From Marinomonas flavescens (GTDB lineage: Bacteria > Pseudomonadota > Gammaproteobacteria > Pseudomonadales > Marinomonadaceae), in the NCBI RefSeq assembly GCF_004352835.1, contig NZ_SJSB01000001.1, positions 62,001 through 126,000 of the forward strand: a DNA stretch of 64,000 nucleotides, written 5' to 3'. The translations under genes and the position numbers were made by a program. Below the pieces are notes generated by a model that was given only the letters and a program-made list of their open reading frames with translations, ran no database searches and was not told where the DNA came from. This document shows positions 20,375 through 29,641 of the stretch, piece by piece; the first letter of the stretch is position 1, and every line of letters starts with the position of its first letter.

Positions 20375-21463
20375 ATGCAGCTTAATAAAATCCCCACTAC
20401 GATTGTCACTGGTTTTTTAGGCAGTGGTAAAACAACGTTACTATCGAACGTATTAAAACAAGCAGCAGGCAAACGCATTGCTGTGATTGTGAATGAATTT
20501 GGTGAATTAGACATCGATTCTGAGATCCTACGTTCTTGCCCGCTTGACTGCCCAGAAGGCGAAGAAGAGCAAGAAAACGGTAAGCGCAGCTCGGATGGCT
20601 TTTATGAATTGGCCAATGGTTGTATCTGCTGCACCGTAGAAGAAGAATTTTTGCCGGTGATGGAGCAATTGGTTGCTCGTCGTGGCGACATTGACCATAT
20701 CTTGATTGAAACCAGTGGTTTGGCGTTGCCGAAGCCCTTAGTACAAGCGTTTAACTGGCCGGGCATTAAAGAATACTGCACGGTAGACGCTGTGATTACC
20801 GTGGTCGATGGACCCGCGGTAGCGGCAGGTCGCTTTGCCCATGATGAAAATCAGGTACAAGCTCAACGCCAAGCGGACGAAAGTCTGGATCATGATCCAA
20901 GCCTACAAGAATTGCTGGATGATCAATTGAGTGCTGCCGATCTTGTTGTCGTGAGTAAAAACGACTTATTGGACGAAGACGAACGTGCTCGCGTGCAATC
21001 TATCATTACCCATGCGGTGCCAAATACTGTTAAAACGGTTTACATCGAAAACGGTGAAGCGGCGCTGGATATGTTGTTAGGCATCGATGCGGCTACCGAA
21101 AGCCGAATTGATGCGGTGCATAACCACCACGATCATCACCATGCTCATGGCGGCCATCATGATCACGCCCATGACCACTTTGATTCTTTTGTCATTACCT
21201 TGGGTGAAGTGCCATCCGATTTGCTTCAAGAAACGCTGAGTCAGTTGATCGAAGAGCATAATATTTTCCGTGTGAAAGGCTTTGCGGCCGTGCATGGCAA
21301 ACCAATGCGTCAAGTTTTCCAAGCAGTGGGAACGCGTTTAGATCGTTACTTTGACCGCCTATGGCAGCCAGAAGAAGTGCGCCAAACGCAGCTCGTCTTT
21401 ATTGGTAAAGGCATCTCTAAAGAGCAAATCGAAAATATTTTGCACGATGCTTTAAGCGCTTAA
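20375..21463 (+). CDS. cobW: CobW-type GTPase metallochaperone
   Basis: G3E-family P-loop GTPase, 362 residues, thought to supply cobalt to the CobN chelatase. Features in order are GFLGSGKTTLLSN (Walker A), the metal-binding ANGCICCTVEEEF, LIETSGLALPKP, the SKND guanine-specificity motif, then a histidine-rich loop near residues 249-268, and the C-terminal CobW domain. It starts 14 bases after cobM. Its position just before cobN is the classic arrangement. Confidence 0.95.
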   Translation: MQLNKIPTTIVTGFLGSGKTTLLSNVLKQAAGKRIAVIVNEFGELDIDSEILRSCPLDCPEGEEEQENGKRSSDGFYELANGCICCTVEEEFLPVMEQLVARRGDIDHILIETSGLALPKPLVQAFNWPGIKEYCTVDAVITVVDGPAVAAGRFAHDENQVQAQRQADESLDHDPSLQELLDDQLSAADLVVVSKNDLLDEDERARVQSIITHAVPNTVKTVYIENGEAALDMLLGIDAATESRIDAVHNHHDHHHAHGGHHDHAHDHFDSFVITLGEVPSDLLQETLSQLIEEHNIFRVKGFAAVHGKPMRQVFQAVGTRLDRYFDRLWQPEEVRQTQLVFIGKGISKEQIENILHDALSA

Positions 21464-21534
21464 TAGAGTTACCTAGATAAGTCAGAATCGTACAAAATAG
21501 AACGGAAAAAACGTAAGCGAAAAGCGGAGAAGAC

Positions 21535-24500
21535 GTGCATTTATTAGCAGCCAAACCGGGCGGATTCGTCGACGATGAAGGCATTGTCGACCTAGGTCAA
21601 ACACCGGCGCAGCTGGTCATACTTGCCGCTGCAGACAGCGTACTCGGAGCACTGGGAAGTGCACTCGATGAGTTGTCTGCAAAGAATATCTCGCTTCCCA
21701 GTATTCGCCTAGCGAACTGGATGCAGCTGGTCAAACCTGCCGCTTACGATTTGTATGAACACAAAGTATTGGATCACGCGAGCGTGGTTGTCGTCTCCTT
21801 GCTGGGTGGTGAGCACTATTGGTCCTATGGCTATCAGCAGCTTCAAGTGTGGTCGAAAGCAAAGAAAGGCCGCACGCTGATCATAGTCCCTGGCGACGAC
21901 ACACCAGATCCCACCTTATTTAAGGTCTCAACCGCAGAGCCAGAAGACAGCCATCGTATATGGCGCTATCTGCGTGACAGCGGGCAAGCCAACAGCCAAC
22001 AATTATTTTACTTTCTGAGTGAGCGTTATTTTGCTGCGGCGCATCCATGGCAAGAGCCCGCGCCGTTGCCCAATGCTTTGATTTACCATAACGGTCAGTC
22101 GTCTAGTTTCTCCGCGTGGCAGCGTACTTATCAAGCCTCTCTAGCGGATGGCCGTACGGTGGTGATCTTGGCGTTTTATCGCTCTCATTTACAAAGCGGC
22201 AATACCGCCATGTTCGATGGCTTAATCGACATTTTAGAGCAACAAGGTTTGGTGCCGTTGGCGGTTGCCGTGAGTTCATTAAAAGACGATTTATCGGTTG
22301 GCCTGATTGAATCCCTCGTTGAGCGAACTCAAGCTAAGGTGATTTTAAACACCACGGGCTTTGCGGCGAACCGAGTCGGTAGCCCTGATCTTGCTTCAGA
22401 GCCTACGGATTTTCAGTCGGCGTTTTCGTCACCGATTCCTGTGTTGCAGTTGATCCTTTCAGGTAGTACTCAAGAAGATTGGCAGCAACAAACGCAAGGC
22501 CTGCGCAGTCGCGATGTGGCCATGCAAATCGTTTTGCCAGAAATGGATGGGCGCATAGTCACCCGCGCAGTGAGCTTTAAAGCCTTAAGCCATTACAACG
22601 AACTCGCCCAAGTTGACTTGGTTCGATATGAGTTGCATGCCGAGCGTGCGCAATTTGTCGCCGAGCTGGCGAAGCGCTATGCAGACTTATCCAGTAAACC
22701 GAATAATGAAAAACGCATCGCTCTTGTATTGGCCAATTACCCCACCAAAGACGGTCGCATCGGTAATGGCGTTGGCTTAGACACGCCAGCCTCGACGGTG
22801 AATCTGTTAAACGCGCTCGAAGCGGCTGGCTATCCGATCCAAGATATTCCCGAACACGGCAATGCTTTAATCGAAGCGCTATTGGGAGCGGTAACTAATA
22901 ACCCAACCACCTTGCACGAGCGCAGCTGTTGGCAAAGCTTGGCGCTAGAAGAGTACCTGCATTATTTTTATCAGCTTCCTTTAGAAAGCCAAAATGCCGT
23001 TTGGGATCGTTGGGGACCACCTGAAGACGACCATAAATGCCGTGAACAAAACGGCCAGCGCCGCATCATGTTGGCAGGCATTCGCTTAGGGGAAACCTTT
23101 ATTGGGATTCAACCTGCGCGCGGTTTTAATTTGGACCTCGCGGCCAATTACCATGACCCAGATTTGATTCCGCCGCACAGTTACTTGGCGTTTTATTTCT
23201 GGCTACGACACGTCTATAAAGTGGACGCTTTTGTGCATGTGGGCAAGCATGGCAATCTAGAATGGCTGCCGGGTAAAGGCACTGCCTTATCTAATCAATG
23301 CTGGCCGGACATTGCCCTTGGTCCTATGCCGCATTTTTATCCTTTTATCGTTAATGATCCGGGTGAAGGCGCACAAGCGAAACGCCGCACCCAAGCGGTG
23401 ATCATTGACCATCTGATGCCGCCGATGACGCGCTCAGAAACCTACGGTGAGATGGCCGAACTAGAAAATCTAGTCGACGAATATTACCAAGCCATGGGCA
23501 TGGATGTGCGCCGTGAAACCTGGCTGCGCGAACAGATCCTCAAGAAAGTCCAAGAAACTCACTTGTTAGAAGAGCTTGCTGGCATAGAGTCAGGTGAAGA
23601 TGGCGCTGTGGTGGAAGAAAGCGTACTAGAAGGCCTAGACACTTATTTGTGTGAGATCAAAGAAGCGCAGATTCGTCACGGTTTGCATCGTCTTGGGGAA
23701 TTGCCAGAAGACGATAAACTGGCCGATACCTTGGTCGCCTTATTGCGTTTGCCCCGTGGCAGTGACATTACCAGCAAGGGCATTTTGCATGCCTTAATGG
23801 CAGATTTAGAATTAGAACAAGATGATTTTGACCCAATGCAAAGCACGCGTATGCCTTGGTTGGGGAATCAGCCAAGCGAACTTATGGACGTGAGCACGGC
23901 AGATTGGCGAACCCATGCGGACACCAAAGAGCGCTTGGAGTTATTTGCCAAAAAGCTGGCGTTGCAGCATTTAATTGGTGATGAGTCGGTCGTTGCATTA
24001 GCGCAACGCTTGCCACAAACAGCGCAATTACTGGCGCACAGTAAACGCAGCTTGATGGTGGCATTAGCACAAAGCGCCACCAATGAGATTCAGGCGTTAC
24101 TAACAGGCCTAGCGGGTGGCTTTATTGCACCGGGGCCAAGTGGTGCGCCAACTCGTGGCCGTTTAGATACCTTGCCAACAGGGCGCAACTTCTTCTCTGT
24201 GGATAATCGCGCGATTCCTTCGCCAGCGGCCTGGGCGATTGGTCAGCAATCGGCGGAAGCCTTGATCCAACGACACCTTCAAGAAGAAGGGGATTATCCG
24301 AAAGATTTGGGTCTATCTGTGTGGGGCACGGCGACCATGCGTACCGGCGGAGACGACATAGCCCAAGCCTTTGCCCTAATGGGCGTTCGTCCGATTTGGG
24401 CGCCGGGTTCTAACCGTGTCACCGACTTTGAAATACTCTCCTGCATGCAACTCGGTCGACCTAGAGTCGACGTGACCTTGCGTGTGTCTGGCTTCTTTCG

Positions 24501-25401
24501 CGATGCTTTTGCCAATGTTATGCGCCTTTATGATGCCGCCGTGCAAGCCATTGCCGCGTATCAAGAACCGGGCAATGGCAATACTATTCGAGCCAATGTC
24601 GAAGCCAGAAAAAACACCTTATTAGCCCAAGGAATGAGCCCAGAACAAGCCAATCGTCAGGCTTCTTATCGTGTTTTTGGCAGTAAGCCGGGTGCCTATG
24701 GCGCAGGTTTACAAGGCTTGATCGACGAGCGCTGCTGGGACACCAAAGCCGACTTAGCCGAAGCCTATGTAAACTGGGGCGGTTATGCTTATGGTTCCAA
24801 TAACGACGGCAGCCAAGGGGAGGGCGTTGAGGCAAAATCCGCCTTTGTCGAACGCTTGTCACAGCTTGATGCCGTGGTGCAGAACCAAGACAACCGAGAA
24901 CACGACATTCTCGACTCGGACGATTATTACCAGTTCCAAGGCGGCATGACCAACGCGGTAACAGAGTTTAGCGGGCAAGCGCCAAGCGTGTATCACAGCG
25001 ATCATTCGAACCCTACATCACCGAAGATCCGCACCTTAAAAGAAGAACTGAATCGCGTGGTACGTTCGCGGGTACTAAACCCCAAATGGATCGACGCCAT
25101 GCAGAGCCACGGCTATAAAGGCGCGTTTGAAATGACTGCCACGGTAGACTACTTGTTTGCCTACGACGCGACTACCGATCTGGTGGCGGATTATCAATAC
25201 GAGCAAGTCACCGATAGATTGCTTCTCGATCCAGACAATCAGGCGTTTATGCGCGATAATAACCCCCACGCCTTAGAAGAAATGGGTGAGCGCTTATTAG
25301 AAGCCATTCAGCGCGGCATGTGGCAAAACGCAGAAGGCCACAGAGAAAAAATTCAATCCTTGTTGCTTGACCTAGATCAGCAGCAGGAGCAAAGCCAGTA
25401 A
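21535..25401 (+). CDS. cobN: Cobaltochelatase large subunit
   Basis: The 1288-residue catalytic subunit of the ATP-dependent aerobic cobaltochelatase (with CobS and CobT). Family stretches include NYPTKDGRIGNGVGLDTPAST near residue 400, HVGKHGNLEWLPGKG near 570, LSVWGTATMRTGGDDIAQA near 925 and VTDFEILSCMQLGRPRVDVTLRVSGFFRDAF near 960. The start is GTG at 21535 after AGCGGAGAAG. CobS and CobT are not in the window. Confidence 0.95.
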   Translation: MHLLAAKPGGFVDDEGIVDLGQTPAQLVILAAADSVLGALGSALDELSAKNISLPSIRLANWMQLVKPAAYDLYEHKVLDHASVVVVSLLGGEHYWSYGYQQLQVWSKAKKGRTLIIVPGDDTPDPTLFKVSTAEPEDSHRIWRYLRDSGQANSQQLFYFLSERYFAAAHPWQEPAPLPNALIYHNGQSSSFSAWQRTYQASLADGRTVVILAFYRSHLQSGNTAMFDGLIDILEQQGLVPLAVAVSSLKDDLSVGLIESLVERTQAKVILNTTGFAANRVGSPDLASEPTDFQSAFSSPIPVLQLILSGSTQEDWQQQTQGLRSRDVAMQIVLPEMDGRIVTRAVSFKALSHYNELAQVDLVRYELHAERAQFVAELAKRYADLSSKPNNEKRIALVLANYPTKDGRIGNGVGLDTPASTVNLLNALEAAGYPIQDIPEHGNALIEALLGAVTNNPTTLHERSCWQSLALEEYLHYFYQLPLESQNAVWDRWGPPEDDHKCREQNGQRRIMLAGIRLGETFIGIQPARGFNLDLAANYHDPDLIPPHSYLAFYFWLRHVYKVDAFVHVGKHGNLEWLPGKGTALSNQCWPDIALGPMPHFYPFIVNDPGEGAQAKRRTQAVIIDHLMPPMTRSETYGEMAELENLVDEYYQAMGMDVRRETWLREQILKKVQETHLLEELAGIESGEDGAVVEESVLEGLDTYLCEIKEAQIRHGLHRLGELPEDDKLADTLVALLRLPRGSDITSKGILHALMADLELEQDDFDPMQSTRMPWLGNQPSELMDVSTADWRTHADTKERLELFAKKLALQHLIGDESVVALAQRLPQTAQLLAHSKRSLMVALAQSATNEIQALLTGLAGGFIAPGPSGAPTRGRLDTLPTGRNFFSVDNRAIPSPAAWAIGQQSAEALIQRHLQEEGDYPKDLGLSVWGTATMRTGGDDIAQAFALMGVRPIWAPGSNRVTDFEILSCMQLGRPRVDVTLRVSGFFRDAFANVMRLYDAAVQAIAAYQEPGNGNTIRANVEARKNTLLAQGMSPEQANRQASYRVFGSKPGAYGAGLQGLIDERCWDTKADLAEAYVNWGGYAYGSNNDGSQGEGVEAKSAFVERLSQLDAVVQNQDNREHDILDSDDYYQFQGGMTNAVTEFSGQAPSVYHSDHSNPTSPKIRTLKEELNRVVRSRVLNPKWIDAMQSHGYKGAFEMTATVDYLFAYDATTDLVADYQYEQVTDRLLLDPDNQAFMRDNNPHALEEMGERLLEAIQRGMWQNAEGHREKIQSLLLDLDQQQEQSQ

Positions 25402-25483
25402 CCTTGAGCAGAAGGTCACTGGTAACCTTGCTGGTAGTCACTAAACTAGGTGCCAGCTGAGTCGAACCAAGTAGAGAGAAACA

Positions 25484-26719
25484 ATGAGTAATACAGAACA
25501 GGCCAAAAAGGGCATTATGATTTGTGGTCACGGCAGTCGTGATAAAGACGCAGAGCGCGAGTTTGGCCTAGTAGCAAAAGGCTTAAAAGAACGCTTCCCT
25601 GAATTGCCAGTGGAATACGGCTTCTTAGAGTTCTCCGCGCCGAACATTCATATGGGTCTAAACAGCCTATTGAGCCAAGGCGTAGAAGAAATTTACGCCG
25701 TACCGGGCATGTTGTTTGCGGCGACTCACGCGAAAAACGACATACCGTCTGTATTGACGACATACGAAGAGAAAAACGAAGGCCTCCACATCACCTACGG
25801 CCGTGAACTTGGCTTACAAGACGACATGATCGAAGCCTTCCAAGCGCGCATTTATGAATCCCTTGGGCTTGATCCTGAAAATCCACCAGAGAACCTATAC
25901 GACACCTTATTAGTCGTCGTGGGTCGTGGTACATCTGACACAGGCGCCAACGCAGAAGCCGCAAAACTCACCCGCATCGTCAATGAAAACATGGGCTTTG
26001 GCTGGGCAGACACCGTTTACTCCGGCGTCACTTACCCATCTGTGGGCGTTGGTTTAGAAAACCTCATGAAACTGGGCTACAAACGCATCGTCGTTGCGCC
26101 TTACTTCTTATTTACTGGCCGCTTGATCAAACGTATTCAAGGCTATGTTGAGAAAGTCGCTAAAGCCAACCCAGCGATCGAATTCATCCAAACGCCTTAC
26201 CTAAGCGACCACCCAAGAGTCATCGACGCCTTCCAAAACCGCGTGGAAGAAATCATGCAGGGTGAACTGCCAACCGGTGAAGAAACCCTAATGAACTCCT
26301 TCAAACGCCGCCTAGCCGCCGGCGAAGTAGACGTTCATCACCACCATGCCGAATTCGTCGACCCACAAGACGACACACAAGGCTTATCCGACTTCGACGT
26401 GAAACACGCGACTTTTGCCGTCACCGACGAAAAACCATCGTCCGTACTCACACCACAAGCGCATTCACACTCTCATGATCATGACCATAGTCATAGCCAT
26501 GATCATTCGCATGGGCACAGCCATAGTCATTCACATGACCATAGCCACGGGCATTCCCACGGCGTCTACAAACACATCGGCCACCCAATGGGACCAAGAA
26601 CCATGATAGGCGAAGGCATCTGCTGCTGCTTCATGGGGCAATTTACCGATGAAATCCTCGAAGAAGAAAAAGACAAAATCGACGGCGACTGCACGAAAAC
26701 CGCGTTTGCCCACAAATAA
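25484..26719 (+). CDS. cbiX: Sirohydrochlorin/cobalt chelatase CbiX with His-rich tail
   Basis: A 411-residue protein. Residues 5-275 hold two chelatase halves (CGHGSRDKDAEREFGLVAKG near 10, VVGRGTSDTGANAEAAKL near 145, TGRLIKRIQGY near 210). Residues about 325-365 are a run of His-Ser/His-Asp repeats, and the C-terminus has three adjacent cysteines (GEGICCCFMG). Long CbiX forms with His-rich regions and Fe-S cysteines are known from Bacillus. It ends the cob operon. Having an early cobalt chelatase beside CobN is notable. Confidence 0.88.
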   Translation: MSNTEQAKKGIMICGHGSRDKDAEREFGLVAKGLKERFPELPVEYGFLEFSAPNIHMGLNSLLSQGVEEIYAVPGMLFAATHAKNDIPSVLTTYEEKNEGLHITYGRELGLQDDMIEAFQARIYESLGLDPENPPENLYDTLLVVVGRGTSDTGANAEAAKLTRIVNENMGFGWADTVYSGVTYPSVGVGLENLMKLGYKRIVVAPYFLFTGRLIKRIQGYVEKVAKANPAIEFIQTPYLSDHPRVIDAFQNRVEEIMQGELPTGEETLMNSFKRRLAAGEVDVHHHHAEFVDPQDDTQGLSDFDVKHATFAVTDEKPSSVLTPQAHSHSHDHDHSHSHDHSHGHSHSHSHDHSHGHSHGVYKHIGHPMGPRTMIGEGICCCFMGQFTDEILEEEKDKIDGDCTKTAFAHK

Positions 26720-26725
26720 CCCCTA

Positions 26726-26775
26726 AGCCCAGGTCACTGGGCTAGTTCCCTCCCTTTTCTTCAAGGGGAGGGTTA
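26726..26775. terminator. Hairpin pair after cbiX, REP-like
   Basis: AGCCCAG/CTGGGCT forms a first stem. CCCTCCC and GGGAGGG form a second with a TTTTCTTCAAG loop, followed by GGTTAGGGTGGGG. The second looks like a genome-wide REP-type palindrome and may also stop transcription. Confidence 0.45.
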
Positions 26776-26858
26776 GGGTGGGGTTATTGGTTTTGTCCTT
26801 TCCATTCAAACGCTTTGCATACCTGACCTTTATTCCGCTCTGCTGAACTATCAACTAG

Positions 26859-27556
26859 CTCAACCGGCGTTTCTCTTCGAAACTGCCGCCTACCTCATCG
26901 AAAACACCGGTTGAGCTTACCTAATCGGCCAGTATCACTGCTCAGGGTCGAACCCCTTTTTGCCCTACAGACCTTATTTTAGCTAGAAGCACAGCTTCAA
27001 AAAGGGCTTTGACCTGACCTCGACCTCACAGCTGGACTATCATCAGCATATCAACCAGCTCAACCAGCTCAACCAGCTCAACCAGCTCAACCAGCTCAAC
27101 CGGCGTTTCTCTTCGAAACTGCCGCCTACCTCATCGAAAACACCGGTTGAACTTAACTAATCGGCCAGTATCACTGCTCAGGGTCGAACTCCTTTTTGCC
27201 CTACAGACCTTATTGTAGTCAGAAACACAGCTTCAAAAAGGGCTTTGACCTGACCTCGACCTCACAGCTTAACCGGCGTTTCTCTTCGGCACTTCTTCTT
27301 CACCCCTGCCGCCTACCTCATCGAAAACACCGGTTGAGTTTACCAAATCGGCCAGCATCACAGCTCAGGGTCGAACCCCTTTTTGCTCTACAGACCTTAT
27401 TTCAGCCAGAAACACAGCTTCAAAAAGGGCTTTGACCTGACCTCGACCTCACAGCTGGACCATCATCAGCAGCCCAACCAGATCACCGGCGTTTCTCTTC
27501 GATACTTCCTTTTCAAAAAAAGCGCCTACCTCATCGAAAACACCGATTGAGCTTAC
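26859..27556. repeat. Array of double stem-loop repeats (four units)
   Basis: Each unit of about 170-240 bases contains two stem-loops. The first pairs CTCAACCGGCGTTT..TCTTCGA with TCGAAAACACCGGTTGAG. The second pairs AGGGTCGAACCCCTTTTTG with CAAAAAGGGCTTTGACCT. Units begin near 26859, 27095, 27268 and 27480; the last lacks the second loop. Another second loop and first loop recur at 28930-29110. Apparent open frames here are by-products of the repeats. No gene is seen between 26720 and 28052. Confidence 0.85.
27051..27103. repeat. Nine-base CTCAACCAG minisatellite
   Basis: CTCAACCAG is repeated four times exactly (27059-27094), flanked by one partial unit on the left and CTCAACCGG on the right. 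It expands the left arm of the second stem-loop unit and probably varies in copy number by slippage. Confidence 0.85.
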
Positions 27557-27967
27557 CTAATCGTAGGCCAGCATGAACGGAGGAACGACGGGCTCAACCA
27601 GTAGCTACAGAACTTAATGAATACGATTGTCTTGTGGGTTGGAATACCTAAAAAGAGCGGCCGGTAACGCATGCCTAGATGAATACTAAAATTGGTTAAA
27701 GTCGAAACGATCGGTGACGTTATTACACTTCACGTATTTAATGCATTCCGTAGTCCTTGCCCAAAAAACCAATATACAGCCGCTATCGTTCATAATATAA
27801 GGCGGCATATTATTTCTATAGTTATCAAAAACTTATGTAGGCTGTCTAAAAAATAATCACCTATTTTGTGCGTTTGTACTGGTAGGTTGCTAAAAGCAGT
27901 ATTAATATCAATGATTAAGGGCTTTCAGCGCAGAGATGGTGCGCTGTGCTTCCCTAATAAATAGATG
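27523..27967. repeat. Large direct repeat, left copy (445 bp)
   Basis: This block is nearly identical to 29079-29523, with a few substitutions and balanced single-base indels. Its 3' half is an attI-like leader. The two copies bracket the SDR gene, so recombination between them would delete the 1.5 kb in between. Confidence 0.9.
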
Positions 27968-28001
27968 TGATAGCGCATGCGCACTATGTAAGTTGTTATG
28001 C
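27843..28001 (+). other. attI-like leader, copy A
   Basis: It shares the start TGTCTAAAAAATAATCA and the end GCGCACTAT..GTTATGC with the leader next to intI (31633-31885), but lacks about 95 internal bases between two GCGC stretches. The end GTTATGC (27995-28001) fits the integron core consensus GTTRRRY. It lies 51 bases before the SDR gene. Confidence 0.6.
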
Positions 28002-28052
28002 TTGCTCAACCGGCAATAATCCAGAGGCCACACTGTCAATACGAGGAATAAC

Positions 28053-28793
28053 GTGAGTATGCGATTAAAAAATAAAACAGCGCTAGTAACTGGCGCTGGT
28101 CAGGGTATTGGCCGCGCTATAGCGGAGTCTTTCGCACATGAAGGGTGTTCAGTTTGGGCAACAAATCGAAGCCTAGGCTCTCTGGAAAACATGGATGTAA
28201 ATGAGCGAATTCAGACTCTTCAACTTGATGTAACTGATATCAATAGTGTGGCGCAAGCCATCCAAACTATTGGCCCAGTCGATATCTTGGTGAACTGTGC
28301 TGGATACGTGTCAAACGGATCTATTCTCGATTGTAGCCAAAGTGAATTAGAGCGCTCTCTCGATATCAATCTTTGGGGCGCTTTTAATGTCACCCGAGCC
28401 TGCTTACCTGCAATGATACAAAATCAGCATGGCTCAATTATCAACATTGCGTCTGTCATATCCAGTATCGCTGCCGCTTCAGAACGGTTTGCCTACGGAA
28501 CCACAAAAGGAGCGCTGATAGGCTTCACAAAGTCGGTCGCGTTAGACTACATAACCCAAGGTATCCGCTGTAATGCGATATGCCCGGGAACTATTTTAAC
28601 GCCAGGCATGGAGGCTCGTGTAAAAGCAAGTGCTGATCCAGATGCAGCATTCAGCGAGTTAGCTGGGAGGCACAAAATGGGCAGGCTTGGGACAGTTTCC
28701 GAAGTGGTTGAGGCCGCACTCTACCTTGCTGGAGACAACAGCGCATTCATGAGCGGACAAACAATGATCATAGATGGCGGTATGACGCTGTAG
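28053..28793 (+). CDS. Short-chain dehydrogenase/reductase
   Basis: A 246-residue NAD(P)-dependent oxidoreductase. The classical SDR motifs are complete: TGAGQGIG cofactor loop near residue 15, NCAG near 87, catalytic Ser and YGTTK (Tyr/Lys), and CPGTILTPG. It resembles the BDH2/DHRS6 and 2-keto-3-deoxy-L-fuconate dehydrogenase branch, but the substrate is not certain. The start is GTG at 28053 after GAGGA, or ATG at 28059. It follows attI-like copy A and lies between the large direct repeats, as if captured as a cassette, although no typical attC follows. Confidence 0.85.
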   Translation: MSMRLKNKTALVTGAGQGIGRAIAESFAHEGCSVWATNRSLGSLENMDVNERIQTLQLDVTDINSVAQAIQTIGPVDILVNCAGYVSNGSILDCSQSELERSLDINLWGAFNVTRACLPAMIQNQHGSIINIASVISSIAAASERFAYGTTKGALIGFTKSVALDYITQGIRCNAICPGTILTPGMEARVKASADPDAAFSELAGRHKMGRLGTVSEVVEAALYLAGDNSAFMSGQTMIIDGGMTL

Positions 28794-28837
28794 CTTATAT
28801 TCGATGAGCGGATGAAAGAATTAAAGTGCCAGAACTT

Positions 28838-28932
28838 GTGAGCTGGAATACCTAAAAAAAGAGTAGCCAAGAACTCATGCTTATATGAATACTAAAATCG
28901 GTTAAAGTTGAAACGATCGGTGACGTTATGCA
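28838..28932. repeat. Divergent third copy of part of the large repeat
   Basis: The segment from GGAATACCTAAAAA to CGATCGGTGACGTTAT matches 27641-27725 and 29196-29282 with scattered changes. It ends in GTTATGC, the same heptamer that ends attI-like copy A before the SDR gene. Confidence 0.7.
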
Positions 28933-29110
28933 CTGCTCAGGGTCGAACCCCTTTTTGCCCTACAGACCTTATTTTAGCTAGAAACACAGCTTCAAAAAGG
29001 GCTTTGACCTGACCTCGACTTCACAGCTCAACCAGCCCAACCGGCGTTTCTCTTCGGCACTTCTTCTTCACCCCTGCCGCCTACCTCATCGAAAACACCG
29101 ATTGAGCTTA
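28933..29110. repeat. Stem-loop repeat unit right of the SDR gene
   Basis: One second-type stem-loop (GGGTCGAACCCC..AAAAAGGGCTTTGACC) followed by one first-type stem-loop, as in the array at 26859-27556. It flows directly into the right copy of the large direct repeat. Confidence 0.8.
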
Positions 29111-29523
29111 CCTAATCGTAGGCCAGCATGAACGGAGGAACGACGGGCTCAACCAGTAGCTACAGAACTTAATGAATACGATTTACTTGTGGGCTGGAAT
29201 ACCTAAAAAAGAGCGGCCGGTAACGCATGCCTAGATGAATACTAAAATTGGTTAAAGTCGAAACGATCGGTGACGTTATTACACTTCACGTATTTAATGC
29301 ATTCCGTAGTCCTTGCCCAAAAAACCAATATACAGCCGCTATCGTTCATAATATAAGGCGGCATATTATTTCTATAGTTATCAAAAACTTATGTAGGCTG
29401 TCTAAAAAATAATCACCTATTTTGTGCGTTTGTACTGGTAGGTTGCTAAAAGCAGTATTAATATCAATGATTAAGGGCTTTCAGCGCAGAGATGACGCAC
29501 TGTACTTCCCTAATAAATAGATG
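29079..29523. repeat. Large direct repeat, right copy (445 bp)
   Basis: Partner of 27523-27967. Together with 28794-29078 it fills the 850-base gap between the SDR gene and the nuclease gene; no further gene is seen there. Confidence 0.9.
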
Positions 29524-29620
29524 AGACAACATATGTGCGTTTATCAATTTTTGAATCTTGTGAATAGCTTTATAAAATATTGAAATTCAGTCAGTTATAG
29601 GGATATTTAAAGAGTTTTAC
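29399..29620 (+). other. attI-like leader, copy B
   Basis: Copy B aligns with the intI-adjacent leader along most of its length, including the late stretch from CTTTATAAAA to TTCAGT and TTATAG(A/G)GATATTT. It ends just before the nuclease gene. A clear terminal GTTRRRY heptamer is not preserved. Confidence 0.6.
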
Positions 29621-29641
29621 CAAGAAGAGCAAAGAATATTT

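Noticed and set aside
27196-27435. Open frame of 79 codons in the repeat array
   Set aside because: It consists of translated repeat units and repeats itself; it reflects the stem-loop array rather than a gene.
26859-27556. Possible attC cluster
   Set aside because: The stem-loop units lack the R''/L''/L'/R' core layout and the TAAC/GTTRRRY ends seen in the real attC sites of this window.
28823-28845. ATTAAAGTGCC word after the SDR gene as another GTGCCACCCACC copy
   Set aside because: Only the first 11 bases match; the rest belongs to a different repeat.
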